Notes: generated by a model from the letters alone, not told the origin. Positions 43,780 to 53,129 are shown, numbered from the stretch's first letter. The stretch is DNA of 53,553 bases from Burkholderiaceae bacterium (GCA_016790515.1 JAEUOY010000104.1:1-53553); one strand, 5' to 3'. Translations and numbers: made by a program.

Positions 43780-46590
43780 ATGCCACTGCAGGAGCCGCTC
43801 GCACCGGCCCGCGCCTGGCTGGCCGGCACCGCCGCCGCGCCGGCCGACGCGGCGGGCTGCGTGGCGCTCGCCTGGGCGCTGAAGTCGCTGTGCGACCAGG
43901 CCTGGAATACCGACCCGCCCGCCACTCGCGCGATCGCCGCCGCCGCGGCCCGGCTCGCCGACCTGGCGCCGCCCGGTGCAGCCGCGACGGTCGCGGCGGT
44001 CGCGCGCTGGCTGCAGGGAGTGGCCGCGCTGACGCGTGGGGCGGTGAACGATGCCGCCCTCGCCTTCGACGAAGCCCATGCCGTGCTGCAACGCGCCGGC
44101 TGCGCGGCCGAGGCGGCGCAGGTGCTGGTGCCGCGTATCGTCGCACTGTCGGTGCTCGGGCGCCATGCCGAGGCGCTCGCTTGCGGTCGCACGGCACTGC
44201 GGTCGCTGCAGGCCTTCGGCGACCGGCGCACGGCGGCCAAGGTGCGGCTGAACCTGGGCAACCTCGAGGTGCGGGTCGGCGCATATGCGGATGCGCTCGA
44301 TGACTACCGGCGCGCCGCTGTCGAGTTCGCCCGGCTCGGCGACCGCGAGCATTCGGTGATGGCCGACATCGGCACGGCGGACGCCCTCGCCGCGCTGGGC
44401 CAGCTCGACGACGCGCTGCGCACGGCCCACCGCGCCGGCCAGCGCGCGGTGCTGCACGACCTTCCGGTGCTGGGTGCGCTCGCGCGCGAGACGGCGGCGC
44501 TGGTGTACCTCGCGCGCGGTGACTTCCGCGACGCGCTGGCCGGCCTGGAGGCGGCACGCCGCGCCTACGCGTCCATCGGCATGCCGCAACACGAGGCCAC
44601 GGTCGAGAAGCAGCTCGCCGACGCTTACCTAGAGTTGCGCCTGCTGCCCGAGGCCGAGGCGCTGCTGCGTTGCGCGCTGCCGCGGCTGGCCGCGCTGGAG
44701 CTGCATGTCGAGACGGCCTGGGCGCACCTGCAGCTTGCGCGCGTACTGCTGCAGCGTGCCCGACCGGCCGCCGAAGTCGCGGCCGAGCTGGCCCGCGCCG
44801 CGGCGCTGTTCGCGCAGCAGGAAGTGCCGGTGGGCCGCTCGACGGTCGACTGGGTCGATGCCGAGTCCCTGCTGGCCGGCGGCGACGCCGATGCGGCGCT
44901 GGTCCGCGCACGGCGCGCGGCCGAGGGTCTTTCGCGCGACGGCGCGGCCGACCTGCAACTGCGTGCGCGCGCGACGATCGCTCGTGCACTGCTGGCCCGC
45001 GGCGAACTGGCCAGCGCGCAGGCCGAGGCCGCGCACACCGCCGCCGAGGCCGCCGCGCTCGGACTGCAGGCGCTGCGCGCCGACGCGCTGGCGCTGCACG
45101 GCCGGGCCGCCTGGGCACTCGGCCGCACCGATACCGCCGCGGCCGATTACGCCGAGGCGGTTCGGCTGCTGGAACTGCAGCGCACCGTGCTTCCCGACGA
45201 CACGCTGCGGCGTGCCTTCCTCGCGCAACGCCTGGACGCCTACGAAGGCGCGCTGCGTGCCGCACTGCAGCGCGACGCGCCGCCGGCGCAGGTGCTGTGG
45301 GCGCTGGAGGCCTTTCGCGCCCGCGGCCTCGACGACCGGCTGCACGGTGGCCACGCGTCGACGTCGGCCGAGGCGGGCGACCCGCAGGCCGAAACGCTGC
45401 GCGCGCGGCTGGACTGGTGGTACCGCCGCGCGCTGCGCCAGCGTGAGAACGGCGACTCGCCCTCCGAATCGTGGCGCCACGCCGCCACGCTGGAGGCAGA
45501 GCTGCGCGAGCACCTGCGCCGCAGCGGCTTCGACCGCCCGGGCGGCGAAGGCGGGTCGCTGGACGCGGCGGCCGACGATGCCGCCGCGCTGTGCGAGCGG
45601 CTCGCCCGCGGCGAGGCAGTGATCGCCTACGGCGCGCTCGACGACGAAGTGCTCGCCGTCAGCCTGACGCGCGACGGCCCGCGCATCCACCGAAGACTCG
45701 CCGCTTGGCCGGCAGTCGTCGCTGCGCTGGCCGGGCTGCGATTCCAGATCGACAGCCTGCGCGTCGGCCCGGCCGCGGTGAAACGCCACATGCCGCAGCT
45801 CGTCGAGCGCACCCGCGGGCGGTTGCAAGCGCTGCAGCGCTTGCTCTGGGCGCCGCTGCGCGAGGCGCTCGGCCGGCCGCAGCGACTGCTGTTTGTGCCG
45901 CAGAGAGAGCTGATCGGCGTACCTTTCGCGGCGCTGCACGACGGGCAGGACTGGCTTTTGCGCGAGTCGTCCATCGCACAGGCGCACAGCGTGCGCGCGG
46001 TGCTGCACGGGATGGCGCGCAGCCCGGCCACGCCGCGGACGGCGCGCGCCTGGGGCGAGGATTCCCGCCTGCCACACGCCGGCGAAGAGGCGCTCGGCGC
46101 CGTCGCTGCCTATGGCGATGGACAGGCCTTCACCGGCGCGGCAGCCGATGTCGCCAGCTTCGTCGCGCACGCCCCGGCGGCCGATGTGCTGCACCTGGCC
46201 TGCCACGGCGAATTCCGCGCCGACAACCCGACGTTCTCGGCGCTGCACCTGGCCGACGGCACGCTGACCGCCGACGTCGTCGCACAGCTGCGGTTACGGC
46301 CGTGCACCGTGGTGCTGGGCGCCTGCGACAGTGCACGCGCGGCCGGCGGGCGCGGCGATGAGGTCGCCGGCTTCACCCGTGCCTTCATCGAGGCCGGCGC
46401 GGCGCGGGTGGTCGCCAGCCTGTGGCCCGTGGCCGATGCACGCAGCGTCGCGCCGATGCTGGCGCTGCACGCAGCGCTCGCCACGGGGCGACCGGTGGCC
46501 GAGGCGCTGCGCGAGGTACAGCTCGAGTCGCTGCGCGCGCATCCGCATCCGCTCCACTGGGCCGGCTTGGCGGCCTACGGCGGCTGGTGA
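43780..46590 (+). CDS. TPR-CHAT (caspase-like protease) protein
   Basis: A 936-residue cytoplasmic protein. Long Ala-rich TPR-like repeats fill about the first 500 residues (CGRTALRSLQAFGDRRTAAKVRLNLGNLEVRVGAYADALDDYRRAAVEFARLGDREHSVMADIG). A C-terminal CHAT domain (about 640-936) follows with H809 in LHLACHGEFRADNP and C849 in VLGACDSAR, the His-Cys dyad of clan CD proteases. PTFSALHLADGTLTADVVAQLRL and ASLWPVAD are also typical. CHAT proteases cleave partner proteins upon a signal. Context with an ECF sigma factor and a subtilase suggests a stress- or infection-triggered proteolytic circuit (inference). Confidence 0.9.
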   Translation: MPLQEPLAPARAWLAGTAAAPADAAGCVALAWALKSLCDQAWNTDPPATRAIAAAAARLADLAPPGAAATVAAVARWLQGVAALTRGAVNDAALAFDEAHAVLQRAGCAAEAAQVLVPRIVALSVLGRHAEALACGRTALRSLQAFGDRRTAAKVRLNLGNLEVRVGAYADALDDYRRAAVEFARLGDREHSVMADIGTADALAALGQLDDALRTAHRAGQRAVLHDLPVLGALARETAALVYLARGDFRDALAGLEAARRAYASIGMPQHEATVEKQLADAYLELRLLPEAEALLRCALPRLAALELHVETAWAHLQLARVLLQRARPAAEVAAELARAAALFAQQEVPVGRSTVDWVDAESLLAGGDADAALVRARRAAEGLSRDGAADLQLRARATIARALLARGELASAQAEAAHTAAEAAALGLQALRADALALHGRAAWALGRTDTAAADYAEAVRLLELQRTVLPDDTLRRAFLAQRLDAYEGALRAALQRDAPPAQVLWALEAFRARGLDDRLHGGHASTSAEAGDPQAETLRARLDWWYRRALRQRENGDSPSESWRHAATLEAELREHLRRSGFDRPGGEGGSLDAAADDAAALCERLARGEAVIAYGALDDEVLAVSLTRDGPRIHRRLAAWPAVVAALAGLRFQIDSLRVGPAAVKRHMPQLVERTRGRLQALQRLLWAPLREALGRPQRLLFVPQRELIGVPFAALHDGQDWLLRESSIAQAHSVRAVLHGMARSPATPRTARAWGEDSRLPHAGEEALGAVAAYGDGQAFTGAAADVASFVAHAPAADVLHLACHGEFRADNPTFSALHLADGTLTADVVAQLRLRPCTVVLGACDSARAAGGRGDEVAGFTRAFIEAGAARVVASLWPVADARSVAPMLALHAALATGRPVAEALREVQLESLRAHPHPLHWAGLAAYGGW

Positions 46591-46711
46591 GCCTGCATGA
46601 TGCCGTGTCTGCGAACTGCGGTATCAGACGCGCCGCTGCCCGCTCTGTCACCGAGTGGCCGCGCAGCGGCCACCCCCCTTTCCCCACTTCGTCCGCCACG
46701 AGGAGACCGCC

Positions 46712-48046
46712 ATGACCCGCACCGCCGATTCGCGTCGACCGCAGGCCCGCAGGCAGCGCCGCGCCATGCCGTGCCTGCTGCTTGCACTCGCCGTCGCCGC
46801 AGCGGGCCTGGCCGCCGCGCCGGCGCGCGCCGCGACGATGCCGGAGGCCGTGCCGGGCGAAATTGTCGTCAAGCTGAAAGCCACCGCCGCACTGCCGGCG
46901 CTACTGACACGCTACCGGCTGACGCTGGCGGCGCAATTCGGCGCCCGGCCGATCTACCGGCTGCGTGTTGCAGCCGGCGCCGACGTCCGGCAGCTGCTGG
47001 CGGCGCTGGCGCTCGAGCCCGCGGTGCAGCTGGCCGAGCCCAACTTGATCCACCGCAGCCCCGAGGCGCGCAAGAACCAGGCGTGGGCGATCGGTGAGGC
47101 GTCCGCCTACACCGCACAGTGGGCGCCGCAGGCGCTGCGATGGCCGCTGGCTCACACGCGCAGCCGCGGCACCGGCGTGTGCGTGGCTGTGCTCGATACC
47201 GGCGTCGATGCGACGCACCCGACACTGGCCGGCCGCGTACTGCCCGGCGCCGACCTCGTCGACGGCGACCTGCTGCCCGCCGAGGGTGCTCCGACTGGCG
47301 CCGGCTACGGCCACGGCACGCACGTCGCGGGGCTGGTGCTCGCCGGCGCCCCGCAGGCAACGATCCTGCCGCTGCGGGTGCTCGATGACGAGGGCGCCGG
47401 CAATGTCTGGGTACTGGCCGAGGCGCTGCTGCGTGCAGTGGACCCCGACGGCAACCCCGCCACGCGCGATGGCGCGCAGGTGATCAATCTCAGCCTCGGC
47501 ACGTTGACGCGGACGCGGCTGCTCGACGCCGTCGGCACGCTGGCCACCTGCGCCACGCCGGAGCCCGGCAACCGCATCGAGGACCAGTCGGATCCCGGCT
47601 ACGGCGTGGACCGCCAGCGCTGCGCCAACGGCGGCGGTGCGATCATCGTCGCTGCCGCGGGCAACGACGCAAGCGGCTCGATCCGCGAATATCCGGCGGC
47701 CGAGGGTGTCTACGGCCTGCTGTCGGTGACGGCCAGCACGCCTGCCCGGCGCGTGGCGAGCTTCGCCAATTCTGGCAACTGGATCGACGTCGCGGCGCCC
47801 GGCGAGGGCCTGACCAGCACGCTGCCCGGCGGGCTGTACGCCACTTGGAGCGGCACCTCGATGGCCGCAGCGGTGGCCAGCGCCAGCGCCGCGCTACTGC
47901 GCTCGGCCGAGCCGGCGCTGACGCCGCGCGATTCGGTACGCCGGCTGATGCGCAGCGCAGTGCTGCTGTGCGACGGCCGTACGCGGCAGATCGACGCGGC
48001 CGCCACGCTCGGCCTCGGCACGGCGGTGCCGGTGGCTTGCCCCTGA
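46712..48046 (+). CDS. Exported subtilisin-family (S8) serine protease
   Basis: A 444-residue protein with a signal peptide (about 1-41), an inhibitor-like prodomain (PGEIVVKLKATAALPALLTRYRLTLAAQFGARPIYRLRV, about 47-115) and the S8 catalytic domain. Catalytic residues are D162 (AVLDTGVD), H204 (GHGTHVAG) and S383 (GTSMAAA); the oxyanion Asn is in AAAGNDAS. AGGAG upstream supports the ATG at 46712. It lies 121 bases after the CHAT gene. It probably acts in the periplasm or outside the cell, as the secreted arm of this module. Confidence 0.92.
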   Translation: MTRTADSRRPQARRQRRAMPCLLLALAVAAAGLAAAPARAATMPEAVPGEIVVKLKATAALPALLTRYRLTLAAQFGARPIYRLRVAAGADVRQLLAALALEPAVQLAEPNLIHRSPEARKNQAWAIGEASAYTAQWAPQALRWPLAHTRSRGTGVCVAVLDTGVDATHPTLAGRVLPGADLVDGDLLPAEGAPTGAGYGHGTHVAGLVLAGAPQATILPLRVLDDEGAGNVWVLAEALLRAVDPDGNPATRDGAQVINLSLGTLTRTRLLDAVGTLATCATPEPGNRIEDQSDPGYGVDRQRCANGGGAIIVAAAGNDASGSIREYPAAEGVYGLLSVTASTPARRVASFANSGNWIDVAAPGEGLTSTLPGGLYATWSGTSMAAAVASASAALLRSAEPALTPRDSVRRLMRSAVLLCDGRTRQIDAAATLGLGTAVPVACP

Positions 48047-48178
48047 GCGATGGCGTCGATCCGGCCCCGGCTTACCCGGCGTTACAAGGAGATCGATACC
48101 ACGACGTATCAGGCGCGCCGGTCGGCGCTCTGTCGGTGGCAGGCCAGGAGCCCTGCGCCACCACCAAAGGAACCGACC

Positions 48179-48562
48179 ATGACCCGCAAGACCCTTTCGC
48201 TCGCCACGCTCGCCATAGCCGCATTCACGCTGACCGCCGCGCAGGCGCAGGCCGCGACGATCCGCGTGCAATGCGAACAGCGCAGCGACCGCTCTATCGT
48301 CTCCGTCGACGGCAAGAACATCGCCCGCGGCAACTACAGCGCCTCGATCAATTCCGGCGGCAACATCGCCACCACGCCGACGCGCGCGGCGGTCAACGGC
48401 GAGGCGGAATTCGACTTCTCGAGCCAGCCAAACGACGTTGCGGCCGGCGCCGTCGCGATCCCGCTCGGCTTCGTCGTCGGCGCCACGGTCAGTGGCCGCG
48501 TTGTCGATGCCGCCGGCAACACGGTGGCGGTCGACACGGTCGCCTGCCGGGTGCGCCGCTGA
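48179..48562 (+). CDS. Small secreted protein of unknown function
   Basis: A 127-residue protein with a strong signal peptide (about 1-26, AQAQA) and a mature beta-rich part (IRVQCEQRSDRSIVSVDGKNIARGNYSASINSGGN...VSGRVVDAAGNTVAVDTVACRVRR) with two cysteines that may pair. AAAGGA precedes the ATG. It follows the subtilase gene by 132 bases and may be its substrate or an accessory of the ECF module; I do not recognise a family. Confidence 0.65.
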   Translation: MTRKTLSLATLAIAAFTLTAAQAQAATIRVQCEQRSDRSIVSVDGKNIARGNYSASINSGGNIATTPTRAAVNGEAEFDFSSQPNDVAAGAVAIPLGFVVGATVSGRVVDAAGNTVAVDTVACRVRR

Positions 48563-48914
48563 GGCGCCGAGCCACGCGGCAAGATCATGCCGGCCGGGCC
48601 GGTGGCCGACAGCGACGACTGAGGCGCGCAACCGGCGCGCGGTCGATCGCGACAAACACGCCGCGGATCCCGCCGACCTCGCGCGCGCGGCGCACCCACA
48701 CGGGCTGACGTCGTTCAGACCGACGAGCTCGTCGGCGTCGATTTGAGTGACGATGGCGACCTGGCAGCTGTCAAGGCCGGGATTCTCGCGCAAACAGCGT
48801 GACGATCGGCGCGCCTGCCAACGCCCCGATGCCGAGGCTCGACTCCTCGGCCGGTGCACTGTTGAGATCCGACAGCAGTGGCTCCGGTACGTGGGCCAGC
48901 GGCCACGGCACCAC
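48563..48914. other. Intergenic stretch without a supported gene
   Basis: About 350 bases between the small secreted protein and a decayed nuclease fragment. Only short random open frames are visible. Confidence 0.4.
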
Positions 48915-49215
48915 AACGCCGACCCGTCGAACTGCAGATCTGCTGCCGCCGAGGGTCGGTCCGACAGCCATAGCGCGCAGGCCGGGCCCGGCGGCTTTGT
49001 CTTGTAGACCATGCGGCTACCGAGCAGGCGCATTTCGAACATGCGCCGCGGCGGTGTCATAGAGAAGATGAAGTCGGTGTGCTCGCAGCATTGCGGCGGG
49101 GGGTTGTCGATCGACCTGGCTTGGCACCAGGTGAAGCCGGGCTCGGCGCGCGGCTGGCGCTGCCAGCGGTCATTGTGGCAGTTGCCGGCGAGTACCTGGT
49201 AGGGGATCGCGGTCG
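48915..49215 (-). pseudogene. Endonuclease/exonuclease/phosphatase-type fragment
   Basis: The minus strand encodes VLAGNCHNDRWQRQ...GFTWCQ...DNPPPQCCEHTDFIFSMTPPRRMFEMRLLG...LWLSDRPSAAADLQF, resembling the C-terminal end of an endonuclease/exonuclease/phosphatase-family protein (the usual IDYIF and SDHxxxxA motifs; here the key His of SDH is Arg). No intact N-terminal half is present in the same frame. A degraded remnant. Confidence 0.4.
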
Positions 49216-49232
49216 GCAGCGTCGGTGGTGGA

Positions 49233-49409
49233 TCACCTGTCCCGGTGCCGCATGAGGAAAGGCACGGCTGCCGCCAGCGCGTCCGGCTCCCGCTCGACCA
49301 CCATGGCGAGGTCGTACAGATCACGCGCCGTGACCTCGGGACCGACTTCGTAGAAGAGCGACCCGACCGGGATGAACTGGCGCCTGACGAACCCCGTGTG
49401 CGGGTACAT
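49233..49409 (-). pseudogene. Nucleotidyltransferase-like C-terminal fragment
   Basis: A 58-residue frame ending HRDR carries FYEVGPEVTARDLYDLAMVVEREPDALAAAVPFL, a pattern I associate with the C-terminal half of AbiEii/AbiGii-type nucleotidyltransferases. A matching upstream stretch appears in another frame, suggesting a frameshift. It is too short to be functional. Confidence 0.35.
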
Positions 49410-49625
49410 CCGCCCGCCAGGATTTCCAGCTGCAACAGGTGAGCCAGGCAGTGCGCATCACCGTTGCGATGCTCGCTCGCCGCCGAATCTCTCGCTGGTG
49501 CGCCTCTTGGCACGCCGCAACGGCGGCAACCCCGAAAGGCGGCAGTGCAGCGGCTGCGATCAGTCGCTGCTGGCCGCCTGACCCACGCCGACCGCCGACG
49601 CCAACCCCGCCGCGGGCGGTGCCCC

Positions 49626-50084
49626 TCAGCAAGTCACGAGGTCGGTGTGCGCAAAACCTTTCGTGTAGTCGAGCACGGAGATGACCTCCGGCACGACGCG
49701 AAAGGGCGCGACCTCTTCTGGCGTGGGCATCTGCATCGCCGCCATCTGGGGCGGCGCGTCGGGATACTTCAGCGGCATCATCCCGATCACCTTCTCCGCC
49801 TCGGCCCGATCGACCACGCGGTGCGCTCGCGCCGCCATCGACATTCCAGTGATCGACATGATGTCCGGCGTGTCGTGGTCGATGGTGAGTGACACCCGAT
49901 TGTCGAGCGCGAGGTTCTTCGCCTTCTGGCTCTCCAGACCGCACAGGAACCAGAGCGTGAGGCTCTCATGCACGTAGCCCACCGTCGTCGCCTGTGGCCA
50001 GCCGTCCGGCCGCAAGGTGGCAATTGTCATGATCCTGTGACTCCTGAGCAACGCGACGATGTTCTGCTTCAACTGGCTATCCAT
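49626..50084 (-). CDS. Pyridoxamine 5'-phosphate oxidase-like FMN-binding protein
   Basis: A 152-residue protein of the split-barrel PPOX-like superfamily: IVALLRSHRIMTIATLRPDGWPQATTVGYVHESLTLWFLCGLESQKAKNLALDNRVSLTIDHDTPD. Such proteins bind FMN, F420 or heme and reduce small substrates. The start at 50084 (MDSQLKQN) is chosen over an upstream extension to 50141 because it matches the compact family N-terminus. It is transcribed alone on the minus strand, unrelated to the cytochrome locus. Confidence 0.78.
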   Translation of the reverse strand: MDSQLKQNIVALLRSHRIMTIATLRPDGWPQATTVGYVHESLTLWFLCGLESQKAKNLALDNRVSLTIDHDTPDIMSITGMSMAARAHRVVDRAEAEKVIGMMPLKYPDAPPQMAAMQMPTPEEVAPFRVVPEVISVLDYTKGFAHTDLVTC

Positions 50085-50277
50085 CACGGTCTCCCCAGCC
50101 GCCCATCGACTGATTCGGGAAATCGTGCCACCGCATGCCACCCGGTAACTTGATTGGCGTCAGCGTGGCCACGCGACCGGCTGCGCTCGTGGCGAACTGG
50201 TGCCTGCCCGAGCCTGCCGAAGGCGCAGCGCAGCACGACGCCGGCCGCGCCGTTCGCCGCAACCGCCAGAAAGCCCT

Positions 50278-50928
50278 TCATGCCGTGTCGGGGGCTTGCC
50301 CACGCCGTCCGCGCAGGATGATCGGCACAGCGACGATCCCGCTGAACAGCAGGAACCAGTCCTGAGGAACGTGCAACAGAAGTGCAGCACTACCTCCGAT
50401 GAGCGACCAGACAAACGGGATGACGAGCAACCACCACCAGACTGCGGAACTCGCCAGCAGCAAAAGTCCGAAGGTGAAGATGGTGACTGGGCATGGCGTG
50501 ATGCCGAACAGCGGCATGCCGGGGTACTCACTCCCGGTGGCGAGGCCAACCAGTGGGTAGATCACCACAGCGTAGGCCGCGAACACCCAGCCCATCCAGG
50601 ATGACAGGCTTTTCGTCGGCGCGAACCTGAGCCGATCCCGGACGACGGTCACGAACAACAGCAACAGGCCCTGTGCGACGAAGAGCGCACCGAACAGCCA
50701 GGCTGCCTTGTTGATGTCGGCGAAGAACATCCAGTGGTAGCCGATGCCCGTCCACAGCCACATCGCCGCCAACCCGCCGCCGATCAAGCGTCCGGACGCC
50801 GGCGCGGGCCTCACCAGCGCCGCGATCATCGCGGCGGCCAGCAGGTACGTCAGCATCTGCGCCGGCCAGACCGCCGCGTTGTAGCGGGCGAAGACATCCA
50901 GGAACTGATCGTGGGTGAACGGCAGCAT
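50278..50928 (-). CDS. DUF6064-family membrane protein
   Basis: A 216-residue polytopic protein with the DUF6064 start (MLPFTHDQFLDVFARYNAAVWPAQ) and about six to seven membrane helices, including WLWTGIGYHWMFFADINKAAWLFGALFVAQGLLLLF and PLFGITPCPVTIFTFGLLLL. The function of the family is unknown to me. It lies 21 bases downstream of the DUF2277 gene on the same strand, possibly cotranscribed. Confidence 0.8.
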   Translation of the reverse strand: MLPFTHDQFLDVFARYNAAVWPAQMLTYLLAAAMIAALVRPAPASGRLIGGGLAAMWLWTGIGYHWMFFADINKAAWLFGALFVAQGLLLLFVTVVRDRLRFAPTKSLSSWMGWVFAAYAVVIYPLVGLATGSEYPGMPLFGITPCPVTIFTFGLLLLASSAVWWWLLVIPFVWSLIGGSAALLLHVPQDWFLLFSGIVAVPIILRGRRGQAPDTA

Positions 50929-50949
50929 GACCCGGGCTCCGGCAGGCGC

Positions 50950-51225
50950 TCATCGCCCTGTAGCGAAGCGATGCCGCGCCCGCTCCCTGGCTCGCGCGGC
51001 TTCCACCTCTCGGCTCTTGGGTTCGGCGGAGGTGACCAGCGATTGAATCAGTTGCCTGGCTGACTCGGCGACCTGCTCAACGGCGCGTTCGAACGCGGCC
51101 TCGTTGGCCTTGGACGGGACATTGAAGCCGCTGAGCTTGCGGACGAACTGCAGAGAGGCGTCCCGGATCTCGACCTCCGTCGCCGGGGGCTCGAAGTTGA
51201 ACAACGTCTTGATGTTGCGACACAC
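50950..51225 (-). CDS. DUF2277-family small protein
   Basis: A 91-residue protein starting MCRNIKTLFNFEPPATEVEIRDASLQFVRKLSGFNVPSKANEAAFERAV, the conserved core of DUF2277. Often annotated as a conserved cytoplasmic protein without assigned function. Upstream of the DUF6064 gene. Confidence 0.85.
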   Translation of the reverse strand: MCRNIKTLFNFEPPATEVEIRDASLQFVRKLSGFNVPSKANEAAFERAVEQVAESARQLIQSLVTSAEPKSREVEAARARERARHRFATGR

Positions 51226-51498
51226 GGCCTGGGCTCCCGCGTTGGGACTGGAGCATGGTACGGCTTCGGCCTGGGGGCGAGCGAAATTTGGCGGGAATAA
51301 AGCAGAGCCCGGCAGGCGCCCTTGCGCGTGAAGTTCAAGTTGAGCGGGTGACGACGGCAGGACGCCTGACCCGGGCCAGCGAGAGTGAGCCGCGTATCGC
51401 TGGACAGCCTGGAGGCATGGCGTCGGCGACCAGCTTGAGCGAGGGGTCAGGCGATGCCGCGCGCGCCGTCTGTGGGCCTGCAGCGGCCATACCGTGAG

Positions 51499-51912
51499 CT
51501 ACACGAATGCCGGGTCGAAGACGACTTCCCAGATGTGGCCGTCCGGGTCCTGGAAGTATCCAGCGTAGCCGCCCCAGAACGTTACCTGAGCGAGCTTGAC
51601 GATCTTTGCGCCCGCCTTGGCCGCCTGGTTCATGACCTCGTCAACTTCTGCAGCTGAAGCGACGTTGTGGCCCTGAGTGAACGCGATCTCGCCTCGTGGT
51701 CCATCGGGCAAACCTGTGTCAGCAGCGAGACTTGTCCGTGGCCAGAGTGCGGGGCGAAGGCCGTGATCCAGCTCGAAGAAGCCGACCGCACCATGCTCGA
51801 ACTCGCGTCCAACGATCCCCTCTGTCTTGAAGCCCAGGCCGTCTCGGTAGAACGCGGCAGCCTTCTCGAGATCAGACACCGAGAGGGCCAGGACCGAGAT
51901 GCGCGGCTTCAT
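51499..51912 (-). CDS. VOC/glyoxalase-family protein
   Basis: A 137-residue protein of the vicinal-oxygen-chelate fold: ISVLALSVSDLEKAAAFYRDGLGFKTEGI at the N-terminus and GGYAGYFQDPDGHIWEVVFDPAF at the C-terminus, with the metal-site-type glutamate in WEVVFDP. The substrate cannot be predicted. It overlaps the 3' end of the SnoaL-like reading frame upstream by about 40 bases. Confidence 0.85.
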   Translation of the reverse strand: MKPRISVLALSVSDLEKAAAFYRDGLGFKTEGIVGREFEHGAVGFFELDHGLRPALWPRTSLAADTGLPDGPRGEIAFTQGHNVASAAEVDEVMNQAAKAGAKIVKLAQVTFWGGYAGYFQDPDGHIWEVVFDPAFV

Positions 51913-52264
51913 GATGGGCGCAGATCATCCGCTCCGCTATGAGCTTGCCGGGCGCTCGATGGGTCGAAGCGAATCCGGCAATTTGCAGGCCCGGGCGCTC
52001 ATCGTCCCAGGCCATCGAGCTGACCGTCCAGCCTCGCGGCGTATGAATGAACTGCGTGGAGATCATTCCTCTTGCGCTGAACCGTGACCCCTTCAGCGTT
52101 TCGGACTTGGTGTAGGCGCTGAAGCGGTGGGCTACGTTCCCAAACATCTCTGTGGTCCCGGACAACTCGGACTCGTGAAAGTCCGTCAGTTCGCCGACGC
52201 GCACGTTCTCATTGCGTGGTGCGATGAACTGAGAGCATCGCAGGCCCATGGCGGTGCCCGGCAT
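51872..52264 (-). CDS. SnoaL/NTF2-like protein, probably truncated at the 5' end
   Basis: A 130-residue frame. VGELTDFHESELSGTTEMFGNVAHRFSAYTKSETLKGSRFSARGMISTQFIHTPRGWTVSSMAWDDERPGL resembles the C-terminal two thirds of SnoaL-like (DUF4440-type) proteins. The usual N-terminal helices (FFxxFxxxDxxxLxxLF) are not visible upstream, and the region beyond 52264 has no matching frame, so it may be a 5'-truncated gene. Low certainty about the start. Confidence 0.5.
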   Translation of the reverse strand: MPGTAMGLRCSQFIAPRNENVRVGELTDFHESELSGTTEMFGNVAHRFSAYTKSETLKGSRFSARGMISTQFIHTPRGWTVSSMAWDDERPGLQIAGFASTHRAPGKLIAERMICAHHEAAHLGPGPLGV

Positions 52265-52588
52265 TCGGGCCAGAAACAGGTTTGCTTACCAGCAATTCAA
52301 CGACTTGGAAGTTTTGTTGCTCATGAGGTGCCGTAAGGCCCTCGCCCTCCGGGCGCGTCGCGGACAGTGCAGCAACTGGCACCGCTGCGAGATGCCAGCG
52401 GCGCTAGCCGCCATGCGGCGCGCGCCGGATATCGCCAATCGTCAGCCGGCGTTTGACCACGTCCCGCCGGAATGCAGCTTCAGCAGTACCCGGCGACCGA
52501 GGTGCCGGTCAGGCGAGCGGCCGCAAGTTTGATGCTGCATCACCGCGGCGCGCTCGGCCGAGTCTGCAGCGGCGGGGCGACCCATCAG
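52265..52588. other. Intergenic stretch without a supported gene
   Basis: About 320 bases with only short random frames. It may contain the lost 5' end of the SnoaL-like gene in decayed form. Confidence 0.35.
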
Positions 52589-52840
52589 TTACTTCGGGCT
52601 GCTGCGCACCTTCTGCACCACGAATAACAGCACCACCGCGCCCACCACCGAGGCGATCCAGCCGGCACCCTCGCCCGCCTGGTACCAGCCCATCATCTGT
52701 CCGGCCGCGCCGGCGGCGATCGAGCCGGCGACGCCGAGCAGACAGGTGAGGATCCAGCCCATCTTCTGTTCGCCGGGCAGCAGAAAGCGTGCGATGGCGC
52801 CTACGATCAGGCCGATGAAGAGGGTTCCGATCAGACCCAT
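52589..52840 (-). CDS. GlsB/YeaQ/YmgE-family membrane protein
   Basis: An 83-residue protein with three membrane helices and Gly-rich loops: GLIGTLFIGLIVGAIARFLLPGEQKMGWILTCLLGVAGSIAAG...WIASVVGAVVLLFVVQKV. The pattern is that of transglycosylase-associated GlsB/YeaQ/YmgE proteins, often stress-induced. AAAGGAGTGAGC directly before the ATG at 52840 is a strong ribosome site and excludes the longer upstream frame. Confidence 0.85.
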   Translation of the reverse strand: MGLIGTLFIGLIVGAIARFLLPGEQKMGWILTCLLGVAGSIAAGAAGQMMGWYQAGEGAGWIASVVGAVVLLFVVQKVRSSPK

Positions 52841-53024
52841 GCTCACTCCTTTCGTGTTGATCAACCACGCGTGCCTGCGTACTGATGTGCGGCCAACGCG
52901 GGCGAATGGTAGCGGCTGCGCGTGCTGCCGCATCGATCGGCGGCCGCAAGGTGTCGCAGCAGCGAGGCTGCGCTGAAGCCCGAGCGGGGGGCTTAGGCTG
53001 CACCGCTGAGTTCGGAAAAAGCTT

Positions 53025-53129
53025 ATGCATCCTCTGTCCCTGCGCGTCATGGCGGGCGGCCTTGCGTTCGCTGCCACCGGCTCCGCCGCCGAGCGGATCG
53101 GCGAGGTCGACACCGATCCCAGAAGCTGA
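53025..53129 (+). pseudogene. creA: creA remnant (N-terminal stub)
   Basis: A 34-residue frame, MHPLSLRVMAGGLAFAATGS then AAERIGEVDTDPRS, has a signal peptide followed by ERIGEVDT, the start of the mature CreA protein. The remaining roughly 120 residues are gone; the stop follows almost at once. A truncated remnant. Confidence 0.5.

Noticed and set aside
43780-46590. CHAT protein as part of a type III-E CRISPR (Craspase) system
   Set aside because: No Cas7-11, no CRISPR array and no Csx30-like neighbour in the window; the ECF-subtilase context is different.
46712-48046. Subtilase as the processing protease of the nanowire cytochromes (as known for OmcZ)
   Set aside because: It lies 20 kb from the cytochrome operon, inside the ECF-CHAT module and past mobile-element debris; no link beyond protease family.
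47894-49513. 539-residue minus-strand frame as a gene
   Set aside because: It runs antisense through the small secreted protein; only a short part resembles a nuclease C-terminus, so it is a remnant joined to random open frame.
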